A program made the translations under genes and the position numbers. A stretch of DNA of 48,477 nucleotides from NCBI GenBank assembly GCA_030038195.1, contig JASHPJ010000109.1, forward strand, positions 1 through 48,477. Reading direction: 5' to 3'. This document shows, in pieces, positions 37,803 to 45,327 of this stretch. Position 1 is the stretch's first letter, and the number at the start of each line of letters is the position of its first letter. The notes under the pieces are model-generated. The model saw nothing but the letters and a program-made list of their open reading frames with translations, made no database searches and was not told the origin of the DNA. This DNA comes from Acidobacteriaceae bacterium. GTDB lineage: Bacteria; Acidobacteriota; Terriglobia; Terriglobales; Acidobacteriaceae.

Positions 37803-39935
37803 TTACTGTACCGGCTTTGCCTTGCCGTTCTTCAGGCTCTGGTCGATGATCGACCTGATCTTCCGGTTATTCTCGCGGGACAGCTCGCCTATCTGCTGGC
37901 CCAGCTTGCCCATCTGCGCGCCATACCTGCTATAAACTTCGCTGATCTTTTTTATCGCGTCCGAGTCAAAGCGCACGTCCACCTTGAGCTCCGCGCGCAT
38001 CAGCCGCTGCTGCAGCTCGGCAATCCTGCGCTGAATCTCGGCAAGCTGCTCGCGCGTCACGGTGCCATTGGTTGCGGCGGACTTGTCTTTGAGAGTGGCC
38101 ACGGCGGCGTTCAGGTCGGCCATCTCTTTGGTCAGGTCGGGCGCAGGAATATTCATCTGCGCGTCGCGGATCTTGCGCTCAGCCTCGCGGGCTGCCACGC
38201 GATCCTGCAGGCTCTCGTCGCGCATCTGCTTGTCCAGCGCGCGCATCTGGCTGTCCAGGTCCTCGATTGGCTTCTGCATCGCTTCCACCTGCGCCACAAT
38301 CGCCGGGTCGTCGATGAAATAGGTCTCGTCATCGTGGCGGAAGAGCAGGAAGTGGCCGTGCGCCTGGGCGCGAGCCTTGGCTATCTCCGCTTCGCGGTTG
38401 CCGTCCCAGTCGCCTGCGTAGCGAACCTTGGTTCCGGGGTCGCCCACAATCGCATACGCATCGCCAAAACTCGAGTCATACGCGTAGTGGTACTCGTCGG
38501 CGATCAGCGGCGCGGGAACTTCAACGTGAATCGCCGGCATGGGTGGCATGGGCACCACCACGTCAACGGATGGCGCGGGCGAAACAGGCGGAACCAGAGG
38601 CATGGGCTCTGCCGCATCTTCAGAAGGCGCCGGAGCCGGCTGCGGCGCGGGCGCTGCCTGCGGCGTTGACGGGGGCGCAGGCGCTTCATCCGTCACCTGC
38701 GACTCGGCCGGATGCGACTGGCCCGACAAGGAAGACTGCGAAGCCGCAGAACCAGACGAAGAATCCGGGGCTTGCGCCGCCGTTTGCGGCTGTGCCGGCG
38801 CGGCGGCCTGCAGCGCCACGGCCGGTTGTGCCGCCACCTGCGCCGCCTGCACGCGCACCAGCGCGGCAGCCGCAAACAGCACGGCGGGAACCAACATCAG
38901 CAGCGCGCGGCGTCCGCCGCTGAAGGCCCTGCGGAAGCTCGAATCATTGAGCAGCCGCTCGACGCGTTCGGAGAGATTACTTGCGTGTGCCATGGCGACT
39001 CCTGTGATTGCGGCGCGCGGCAGCGCCGCGAATTCAAGCAGCAGTTGTGCGTAGGCCGAGGGGCTGGCTGCGGCTTCCATGCCGGCGCGGTCGCTGATCG
39101 CCTCGCCCAGCTCGCAGAGCCTGCGCCTGAGCCACCACCCCAGCGGGCTGAACCATGTGACAGCCGCGTACAGACCGGCCAGCAACTGCAGGTAGAAATC
39201 CCGCTGCCGCACGTGCGAGCTTTCATGCGCCAGCACCACGCGCAGCTTTTCCGCATCCCAGCTTGTGTAATCGGCAGGCAACACGATCCCTGAGCCGATA
39301 TTGACCGGCGACGCAATGCGCCGGCTGGCGCGCACCGCAAGCGTTGCGCGCAGGCCGCTCCCGGCGGCCGCATCCACCGGCTGCGCCTGCATCCAGAGCC
39401 GGATCGACGAGACCAGCCCGATCAACAATCGCAGCAGCAGCGCCGCACTCACGCACAGGTAGGCGAGCCATCCGTATATGGCAAGCAGATCGAGCCTGCC
39501 TGGCGCAGCCGGTGCGCTGGCGTGCGTTGCCGGCGTAGCAACTGTGCTCCGCGGCTCGGCATCATAGCGCCACTCGGAGACTGCCGGCGTGGAAAAACTC
39601 TCGATGTCGTCCTCGGCATCGTCCGCGGGCATTGCAGCACGGGATGGAACGGTAACCGGCGGCGCAGCCGTCTGTGTTGCCGTGGGCGCAGGCGCTGCCT
39701 TCGCCGTTTTGTGCCACAGCGGCGCGGGTATCCGCACGGCCGCCCACCTGGGCAGCAGCGGCGCGCGCATCAGCACCGGCATGGCCAGCGCCACGGCCAG
39801 CACCACTCCCCACGCGGCCTTCTGCGCCAGCACGTTTTCCACGCGCAGCAGGCGCATCGCGCTCCACACCACCGCGGCCGCCGCCAGCGCGCGCAGCGCA
39901 GCCTCCAGCAAAAGACCACCAGCGCTGGAAATCAT
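37803..39935 (-). CDS. M56-family (BlaR1-like) membrane metallopeptidase with extended periplasmic sensor
   Basis: This 710-residue protein has N-terminal transmembrane helices (about 5-25, 35-55, and again near 150-175). A cytoplasmic zinc-peptidase motif HESSH has H237, E238 and H241, with a downstream ELGEAISDRAG glutamate, as in BlaR1/MecR1. A helix near 340-355 (LLMLVPAVLFAAAALV) precedes the C-terminal region. That region is not a penicillin-binding domain. It is a long Pro/Ala-rich linker followed by a coiled-coil-rich part (about 560-710). In this family the peptidase signals to a BlaI-type repressor, here encoded immediately upstream with an ATGA overlap. The inducing signal is probably not a beta-lactam. 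Confidence 0.85.
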   Translation of the reverse strand: MISSAGGLLLEAALRALAAAAVVWSAMRLLRVENVLAQKAAWGVVLAVALAMPVLMRAPLLPRWAAVRIPAPLWHKTAKAAPAPTATQTAAPPVTVPSRAAMPADDAEDDIESFSTPAVSEWRYDAEPRSTVATPATHASAPAAPGRLDLLAIYGWLAYLCVSAALLLRLLIGLVSSIRLWMQAQPVDAAAGSGLRATLAVRASRRIASPVNIGSGIVLPADYTSWDAEKLRVVLAHESSHVRQRDFYLQLLAGLYAAVTWFSPLGWWLRRRLCELGEAISDRAGMEAAASPSAYAQLLLEFAALPRAAITGVAMAHASNLSERVERLLNDSSFRRAFSGGRRALLMLVPAVLFAAAALVRVQAAQVAAQPAVALQAAAPAQPQTAAQAPDSSSGSAASQSSLSGQSHPAESQVTDEAPAPPSTPQAAPAPQPAPAPSEDAAEPMPLVPPVSPAPSVDVVVPMPPMPAIHVEVPAPLIADEYHYAYDSSFGDAYAIVGDPGTKVRYAGDWDGNREAEIAKARAQAHGHFLLFRHDDETYFIDDPAIVAQVEAMQKPIEDLDSQMRALDKQMRDESLQDRVAAREAERKIRDAQMNIPAPDLTKEMADLNAAVATLKDKSAATNGTVTREQLAEIQRRIAELQQRLMRAELKVDVRFDSDAIKKISEVYSRYGAQMGKLGQQIGELSRENNRKIRSIIDQSLKNGKAKPVQ

Positions 39936-40348
39936 CCCTTGGCCTCCTTTTTGCCAGGCGTCTTGCTGGCCGCGGCAATCCGCTCGGCCAGCCGCTGCAG
40001 CTCCGCGCGGCCCAGCACCTTCGAGTCCACCATGCCTACCAGCAGCGCCTCGACCGATCCCTCGCAGAACCAGTCCACGATGCGTTTGACGGCGCGGCCG
40101 GCCACGCGCTGCCGCGACTCCGCCGGCCGGTAGAGAAAGGTGCGATTCTCTACGCTGTGCGCCAGGTAGCCTTTTTCCTCCAGCCGCCGCAGCACCGTGC
40201 GGATGGTAGAGTCCTTGAGTGGGCGGCCAATCTCTTCGCGCACCTGCTCGGCGGTGACCGTGCCCATGCGCCACACAATCAGCAGGATGCCGCGCTCCAG
40301 CTCGCCCAGCTCCGCGGGGTCATGATCGCGGGTAGCGTTACTTGTCAT
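39932..40348 (-). CDS. BlaI/MecI-family transcriptional repressor
   Basis: This 138-residue protein has the winged helix typical of BlaI: LGELERGILLIVWRMGTVTA, the recognition helix DSTIRTVLRRLEEKGYLAHS and the wing ENRTFLYRP. A helical dimerisation domain occupies the C-terminus (AVKRIVDWFCEGSVEALLVG). BlaI proteins are inactivated when their partner M56 peptidase is triggered. The stop overlaps the start of the M56 gene, and a TGTTAC-GTAACA operator lies directly before its ATG. Confidence 0.93.
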   Translation of the reverse strand: MTSNATRDHDPAELGELERGILLIVWRMGTVTAEQVREEIGRPLKDSTIRTVLRRLEEKGYLAHSVENRTFLYRPAESRQRVAGRAVKRIVDWFCEGSVEALLVGMVDSKVLGRAELQRLAERIAAASKTPGKKEAKG

Positions 40349-40350
40349 AA

Positions 40351-40389
40351 TGTTACTTACGGTAACACAAGCAACAGGGTAGCTGTCAA
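40351..40389 (-). promoter_or_regulatory. BlaI-type promoter-operator
   Basis: On the minus strand a perfect -35 (TTGACA, 40384-40389) is followed after 17 bp by GTTACC as a weak -10. The inverted repeat TGTTAC-N5-GTAACA (40351-40367) overlaps the -10 and reaches to 2 bp from the start codon. The arrangement fits autorepression and a very short leader. Confidence 0.7.
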
Positions 40390-40576
40390 CCAGAAATTTT
40401 TTGAAAATTTGCAGAAAACCCGGCACCGCCGCGAAATCTCTGGTGCGCGCGCTTCTGCGTCCACTAAAATTAAATTTTGCTCCCCGGTCCGCCACATCCC
40501 AGGCACGTGGACAAAAGCCGGAAGCTATCGAGCTCCGGCGCAGCCGCGAATCACCAGCATGCGCGAGGACCCCGCC

Positions 40577-41515
40577 ATGAAAACCGCCGCCGAACGCCTG
40601 ACCGACACCAAGAACTACCTGATGAGCGTGCTTATACCCGGCCAGTACAACGAGGTATTCGCCAAGCTGCAGAACGCGCCCAATCAGAACGCCATCTCTG
40701 ACGCGCTTTCCATCGGCCACATGGATCCCTTCACCAAGGCCCCGCGCCGCGCCAAGCGCGCGCTTATGCTGCTGGCCCTGCTCTTCATCAACGATCAGGG
40801 AATGCGCAACGGCGAAGTGGCCCGTATCAAGAACCTTCCTGAAGGTGCCGAGCAGCCGCTCATCGACGAGATCAAGAGCTGGTTCATTCAGCCCGGCGTG
40901 ACTGAGGCCATGGTAGCCGCACAGGCCAAGACCACTATCGAGCGCATGCCCAAGTGGAACAACGTCAACTACGAGGCGCAGGACGCCATCCGCGGCGTCT
41001 TCCGCATGGACAGACCTTTCAACTGTTACAACGCCTGCGTGTTCTGGGCCTTTCAGGCCGGCGCTATCAGCAAGCGCTATCTCTGGAACAAGCTCCAGGG
41101 CAAGGATGGCAACGCATTCTTTCCCATCTACTCACAGGTGGGCTGGGACACGATCATCGAATACGACAACCAGAAGCGCCTCGTCCGCGACCAGAGCAAC
41201 GGCGGCGACGTGATCGTGCCTGCCGGCCGTACGGTCTACTTCGAGACGCCGGTCAAAGTCTTCGGCCACGTGGCTTGCTCGCTGGGCGACGGCACCGTGA
41301 TCAGCCAGAACTCGGTCAACATCGGCGATAGCACCATCACCACGCTCAACCCGCCCACACTGCGCGCGGAGTTTGCCAAGATGGCTGAGGCCAAGACGCA
41401 CATCGTCCCCATCCGCGCCATGCTCACCTACTACTTCAACCCCGATCACGGCTACAAGGCGCTTAAGATCGGCAGCGCCGCCTTCTCGGAGCAGGTGCCC
41501 GTCGCGGAGCGGTAA
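40577..41515 (+). CDS. Hypothetical protein with a papain/NlpC-P60-like pattern
   Basis: This 312-residue protein has no signal peptide and no named family that I can assign. The N-terminal ~140 residues are helical. Residues 147-165 (RPFNCYNACVFWAFQAGAIS) look like the nucleophile helix of a papain-like amidase with C150 or C154. About 80 residues later, FGHVACSLGDGTVISQNS (H231) has the 'G-H-V-x-x-x-L-G-D-G-x-V-i' pattern of NlpC/P60, LRAT and related hydrolases. Function is therefore inferred from pattern only. AGGA lies about 9 nt before the chosen ATG; an upstream ATG 6 codons earlier is possible. It is divergent from the BlaI repressor gene, with its start about 230 bp away. Confidence 0.7.
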   Translation: MKTAAERLTDTKNYLMSVLIPGQYNEVFAKLQNAPNQNAISDALSIGHMDPFTKAPRRAKRALMLLALLFINDQGMRNGEVARIKNLPEGAEQPLIDEIKSWFIQPGVTEAMVAAQAKTTIERMPKWNNVNYEAQDAIRGVFRMDRPFNCYNACVFWAFQAGAISKRYLWNKLQGKDGNAFFPIYSQVGWDTIIEYDNQKRLVRDQSNGGDVIVPAGRTVYFETPVKVFGHVACSLGDGTVISQNSVNIGDSTITTLNPPTLRAEFAKMAEAKTHIVPIRAMLTYYFNPDHGYKALKIGSAAFSEQVPVAER

Positions 41516-41528
41516 AAATAGCCGCTTT

Positions 41529-43415
41529 TCAGGCCGCCGATACGCCTGTGCCGTTGGCCAGCGAAGGATCGTCCGGCACAAACAGCTCGAACACCGTGCC
41601 CGTCGACCGGCCCGGATACGCCGGGTGCGCGGAGCGGCTGCGCACGTGCACCAGCCCACGGTGCTTCTTGATGATCTCGTGGCTCACCCACAGTCCAAGG
41701 CCCGTGCCGGTCACTTCCTTGGTGGTGAAGAAGGCCTCGAAGATGCGGTCGCATACCTCGGGTTCCATGCCGCTGCCCGTGTCGCCCACCACGAAGCGTA
41801 CGCCCGTCTGCTGCAGGTCTTTCCAGTTGCGCGAGCGCCGCGCGCGAATCACCAGCCGCGCGCCGCTGGTCGCCGCGTCAATCGAGTTACCCACTAAGTT
41901 GGCGATCACCTGCCGAATCTCTCCGGCAAAGCAGAAGAGGTCCATCTTCGGGTCGTAGTCCCGCTCCACGCGGATTCCCAGCGTGTTCAGCCGGCCCTGG
42001 TAGAGCGAGAGCACCGAGTCCAGCAGCTCGGCCATCGAGGCGCGCGCCGGCAGCGTGGACTGCCGGTAGAAGCGCAGCGTCTGCTGCGTGATCTCCGCCA
42101 CGCGCCGCACTTCCAGCTCGGCCATGTCCACATACCGCGTTGCCTGCTCATCCAGATTCGAGTAGTTGCGCAGCAGGAACAGCAGGTTGGTCACCGCTTC
42201 CAGCGGATTGTTGATCTCGTGCGCGATGGAAGCGGCCAGCCGTCCCGTCACCGCCAGCTTTTCGCTCTTGCGCAGCGCCTCTTCGCTGCGTTTGCGGTCG
42301 CTCGCGTCCAGCACGATCACGCCCACCCACCGCACCTGTTTGGGCGTGGTGCGCACCGGATACGCGCTGGCCAGCCAGGTCCATGGCCGCGCGCTTCCGC
42401 CGTCTGCAATCGCTGTCTCGCCGCTCAGTTCCAGGTTGCGCACCGCTTCCTCGCTGGCAAACACGCGCAGCACGGCGTTTTCCAGCTCCTGCGCCACCGG
42501 CCGCGACAGCAGCTCCGGCAATGTGCGGCCCAGGTGGCGGCTGAGCGGAACCCGCGTCAGATCGGCAAACACCTGGTTCACGCGCACAAACCGGCAACTG
42601 CGGTCAAAGAACGCCAGCCCGATGGGCGCATTGGCCAGCATCGAGTCCAGCAGGGACAGCGTATCGCTCAGCCCCGAGCGCTGCTCGGCCAGCGAGGCCA
42701 CCATGCGGTTGAAGGTCTCAATCAGGTCGCCAATCTCGTTGTGCACGGCCACCGGCAGCGGGAAATGCCCGCTGTTCTCGAGCGAGTTGGTCAGCGCCGC
42801 CGCGCCGCGGTGCAGCACCGCCAGCGGCCTGCCGATCGATCGCGCCATCAGGAATACCAGCACCGCCGAGGCCGAGATCCAGATGATGGCAAACAGCGCC
42901 GTGTCGCGCAGGATCGAGTTCAGTTGCTCGTGCGCCCAGCTCTTGTCGAACTGCACCCAGGCAATGCCGCGCAACTGGTTCTCCGTAAAGATGCCGTGCG
43001 CACACTCCCACTGGTCGGCCACCAGCGTCAGGCATCTCGACCCGTTCTTCTTCATCCATGGAACAAGCGCCATCTCGGCCGGCGAGAGCTTCTCCTCGTC
43101 GGCTTCACCCTTGCTGATGAAGAGCACGTTACCGGCCGGATCGGTCACCTTGGCCACGGCCACCGTCGGTCCTTCGCCCATCATCGTCACCGAGTGGCTT
43201 ACCCAGCCCGGCTGCGCTTCTTCAAGCGCTTCTTCCGCCTGCGTGGCCAGTGAGCTGGCCTCATAATCAAGGCGCGTATGCGCTCGCTCGTACACCTCCT
43301 GCCGCTGCTGGCGCACCAGCACCAGCACAAACAGGCCAGTCGACAGGGACTCGAGCAGCAGCAGCCCGGCCAGCATCTGCCATCGAATCGAACGCGGCCA
43401 CCAGCGCATGCGCAA
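41529..43415 (-). CDS. Membrane-bound sensor histidine kinase
   Basis: This protein of about 628 residues has TM1 (about 13-34), a periplasmic sensor (36-171), TM2 (172-192), HAMP (about 190-245), a PAS domain (about 255-370), HisKA with H399 (SIAHEINNPLEAV) and HATPase_c with N510 (NLVGNSIDA), G1 GDTGSGME and G2 GTGLGLW. The TTG at 43415 is 8 nt from GGGAGG; an ATG two codons later is equally possible. No response regulator is adjacent, so it is an orphan kinase. It converges with the papain-like gene; a weak AGCGG/CCGCT hairpin with TTTT lies between them. Confidence 0.92.
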   Translation of the reverse strand: MRMRWWPRSIRWQMLAGLLLLESLSTGLFVLVLVRQQRQEVYERAHTRLDYEASSLATQAEEALEEAQPGWVSHSVTMMGEGPTVAVAKVTDPAGNVLFISKGEADEEKLSPAEMALVPWMKKNGSRCLTLVADQWECAHGIFTENQLRGIAWVQFDKSWAHEQLNSILRDTALFAIIWISASAVLVFLMARSIGRPLAVLHRGAAALTNSLENSGHFPLPVAVHNEIGDLIETFNRMVASLAEQRSGLSDTLSLLDSMLANAPIGLAFFDRSCRFVRVNQVFADLTRVPLSRHLGRTLPELLSRPVAQELENAVLRVFASEEAVRNLELSGETAIADGGSARPWTWLASAYPVRTTPKQVRWVGVIVLDASDRKRSEEALRKSEKLAVTGRLAASIAHEINNPLEAVTNLLFLLRNYSNLDEQATRYVDMAELEVRRVAEITQQTLRFYRQSTLPARASMAELLDSVLSLYQGRLNTLGIRVERDYDPKMDLFCFAGEIRQVIANLVGNSIDAATSGARLVIRARRSRNWKDLQQTGVRFVVGDTGSGMEPEVCDRIFEAFFTTKEVTGTGLGLWVSHEIIKKHRGLVHVRSRSAHPAYPGRSTGTVFELFVPDDPSLANGTGVSAA

Positions 43416-43453
43416 GACAACAGCCTCCCTGCCTTCGAGATAAGTCTACGGGA

Positions 43454-44473
43454 TCATCGCGCGGTCTGCGGCTTCAGCGCTGCAGTCAGCGCTGCGGCAA
43501 TCTGCCTGCCATGAAAGCGTCCGTTCTCAATAAAGATCTCGTTGGTGCGCTCGCCGGCCACGATTACCCCGGCCAGGTAGATGCCCGGCACGTTGCTCTC
43601 CAGCGTCTCCTTGTTGCACACCGGCAGCCGGTCGGGTCCGCTGAACTCCACGCCCAGCCCTTCGAGAAAATCAAAGTCCGGATGGTACCCCGTCAGCGCG
43701 AAGACGAAATCGTTGCGCAGCGTCTTCTGCCCCTCCGGCGTTTCGACGATCACTGCGTCCGGCGTGATCTCCACCACCCGCGCGTGGAAATACGCTTTGA
43801 TTTCGCCTGCCTTGATGCGGTTTTCAATGTCCGGCTTGATCCAGTACTTCACGTGCCGGTGCATCTCCGGGCCACGATGGATCAACGTCACCCGCGCTCC
43901 ATGCCGCCACAGCTCCAGCGCCGCAATCGCCGCTGAATTCTTACCGCCGATCACCACCACATTCAGCCCGTAATACGGGTGCGGATCGTCATAGTAATGA
44001 TGCACCTTGCTCAGTTCCTCGCCCGGAATCCCCATCAGGTTGGGCAGGTCGTAATAACCGGAGGCAATCGCCAGCTTGCGCGCGCGCAGCTCGCCCGCGC
44101 GGCCAAACCGGTCCCGGGTATGCACCGTGAAGTCGCCATCTGCACCCGTTATCCACTCCACAAGCTGGTACTGCCGCACGTCGAGCTTGTAAAAGGCCGC
44201 CACCTGCCGGTAGTACTCCAGCGCCTCGTTGCGCGTGGGCTTGGCGTTGGTGGTGGGGAAGGGAATGCCGCCGATCTCGAGCAGCTCCGAGGTGGTAAAG
44301 AACGTCATGTGCGACGGGTAGTGAAAGAGCGAGTTGCACACACAGCCCTTGTCCACCAGTACTGCGCGAAACCCGGCCTTCTGCGCCTCGATGGCGCAAG
44401 CCAGCCCGGTCGGCCCCGCGCCAATAACCAGTAAATCGTAAATATCCGTCGCTTCCAACTCCCGCTCGCTCAT
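43454..44473 (-). CDS. ypdA: YpdA-family FAD-dependent oxidoreductase (putative bacillithiol disulfide reductase)
   Basis: This 339-residue thioredoxin-reductase-like flavoprotein has the FAD motif VIGAGPTGLACAIEAQ (about 16-31). The family-specific segment VDKGCVCNSLFHYPSHMTFF follows, then the NADPH motif VVVIGGKNSAAIAALEL and the C-terminal GIYLAGVIVAGERTNEIFIE. It lacks the redox-active CxxC of thioredoxin reductase. YpdA proteins reduce bacillithiol disulfide; whether this organism makes bacillithiol is not shown by the window. Confidence 0.9.
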   Translation of the reverse strand: MSERELEATDIYDLLVIGAGPTGLACAIEAQKAGFRAVLVDKGCVCNSLFHYPSHMTFFTTSELLEIGGIPFPTTNAKPTRNEALEYYRQVAAFYKLDVRQYQLVEWITGADGDFTVHTRDRFGRAGELRARKLAIASGYYDLPNLMGIPGEELSKVHHYYDDPHPYYGLNVVVIGGKNSAAIAALELWRHGARVTLIHRGPEMHRHVKYWIKPDIENRIKAGEIKAYFHARVVEITPDAVIVETPEGQKTLRNDFVFALTGYHPDFDFLEGLGVEFSGPDRLPVCNKETLESNVPGIYLAGVIVAGERTNEIFIENGRFHGRQIAAALTAALKPQTAR

Positions 44474-44546
44474 GTCTCTAGCTTAGGCCATGCTGCCCAG
44501 GAGAGGTTTTTCAGAGGCTGCCGGAAGCCAGGCAAGCCAATCGATG

Positions 44547-44581
44547 GTAGAATAGTAGAAAGTATAGGTAGAAAGGTAGAA
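44547..44581 (+). promoter_or_regulatory. Tandem GTAGAA repeats upstream of vapB, likely operator
   Basis: GTAGAA occurs at 44547, 44555, 44568 and 44576. The pattern is a pair with 8-bp spacing repeated at exactly 21 bp, two helical turns, so all sites face the same side of the DNA. The array reaches to 5 bp before the ATG. VapB antitoxins usually bind their own promoter; these repeats are the natural target. Confidence 0.6.
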
Positions 44582-44585
44582 AATC

Positions 44586-44855
44586 ATGAGCCTTAACATC
44601 AAAAATGAAAGGGCAGATCAATTGATCCGCGAGCTGGCTACCCTTCAGGGGGTGACTCTGGTCGCTGCGGTTACAGGAGCCGTCGAAGAGAAGCTTGAAA
44701 AAGAAAAAGCGGAACGAAAGCAGAACAGTAAAAAAGGCCTTGCCGAATGGCTTGAGAACCTTAGCCGCGAAACCGCTCCGCTCATGAATGACGGACGCAC
44801 TAGTAAGGAGCTTATCGACGAGCTTTACGACGAGAAAACGGGGTTGCCTAAATGA
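44586..44855 (+). CDS. vapB: VapB-type antitoxin (Rv0623/PSK-like)
   Basis: This 89-residue protein has SLNIKNERADQLIRELATLQ and GVTLVAAVTGAVEEKLEKEK at the N-terminus, the pattern of the Rv0623-like VapB antitoxins (short strand plus helices for DNA binding). A charged C-terminal tail wraps the toxin. The stop overlaps the vapC ATG by ATGA. It is visibly lower in GC than the surrounding chromosome. Confidence 0.9.
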   Translation: MSLNIKNERADQLIRELATLQGVTLVAAVTGAVEEKLEKEKAERKQNSKKGLAEWLENLSRETAPLMNDGRTSKELIDELYDEKTGLPK

Positions 44856-45253
44856 TCGTAGACTCATCGGCCATTATTGCAATTATCAAAGGCGAGCCGG
44901 AAACCTCTGTATTTGCCAGAGCCATGGAAGAAGCGGGCGTACTGCGCGTTTCTGCTGGAACCTATGTTGAGGCGTCGATCGTCACTGACAGTTATCGCGA
45001 CCCCAAGCTGAGTAGGCGTTTCGACGAAATTATGGAGCTTCCAAAGCTTGTCATCGAGCCCGTCACCCCCGAGCAGGCGCGCATCGCCCGCGCGGCCTAC
45101 CGCGACTACGGCCGCGGCAGCGGCCACGCGGCCAATCTCAACTTCGGCGACTGCTTCAGCTACGCCCTGGCCCGCGCCAAGCGCGAGCCCATTCTGTTCA
45201 AAGGCGAGGACTTCATCCACACCGACCTCAGCCCCGTCGTCCCGCAACCTTGA
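44852..45253 (+). CDS. vapC: VapC-type PIN-domain ribonuclease toxin
   Basis: This 133-residue PIN domain has MIVDSSAIIAIIKGEPE with the first acidic D4, an E in the AGTYVEASIV segment, and NFGDCFSYALAR with a later D plus FKGEDF near the C-terminus, i.e. a complete acidic site. It is expected to cleave RNA when the antitoxin is degraded. The first ~200 bp have the low GC of vapB, while the second half (from about 45055) matches the GC-rich genome average. This suggests a recombinant gene. Confidence 0.92.
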   Translation: MIVDSSAIIAIIKGEPETSVFARAMEEAGVLRVSAGTYVEASIVTDSYRDPKLSRRFDEIMELPKLVIEPVTPEQARIARAAYRDYGRGSGHAANLNFGDCFSYALARAKREPILFKGEDFIHTDLSPVVPQP

Positions 45254-45327
45254 TCGCCGCGCCCTGCGCGACGTGCACGCTCTTCGTCCATTACCCTGGA
45301 GAGTTGGACTTTGAGGGAGCCTCATTT

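Noticed and set aside
39936..40274. N-terminal extension of the M56 protein by 113 residues
   Set aside because: It overlaps the BlaI gene in another frame; the ATGA overlap and the hydrophobic N-terminus support the start at 39935.
39674..40576. Long N-terminal extension of the papain-like protein
   Set aside because: It runs antisense through blaI and the M56 gene; the ATG at 40577 has a Shine-Dalgarno and begins the coding-like sequence.
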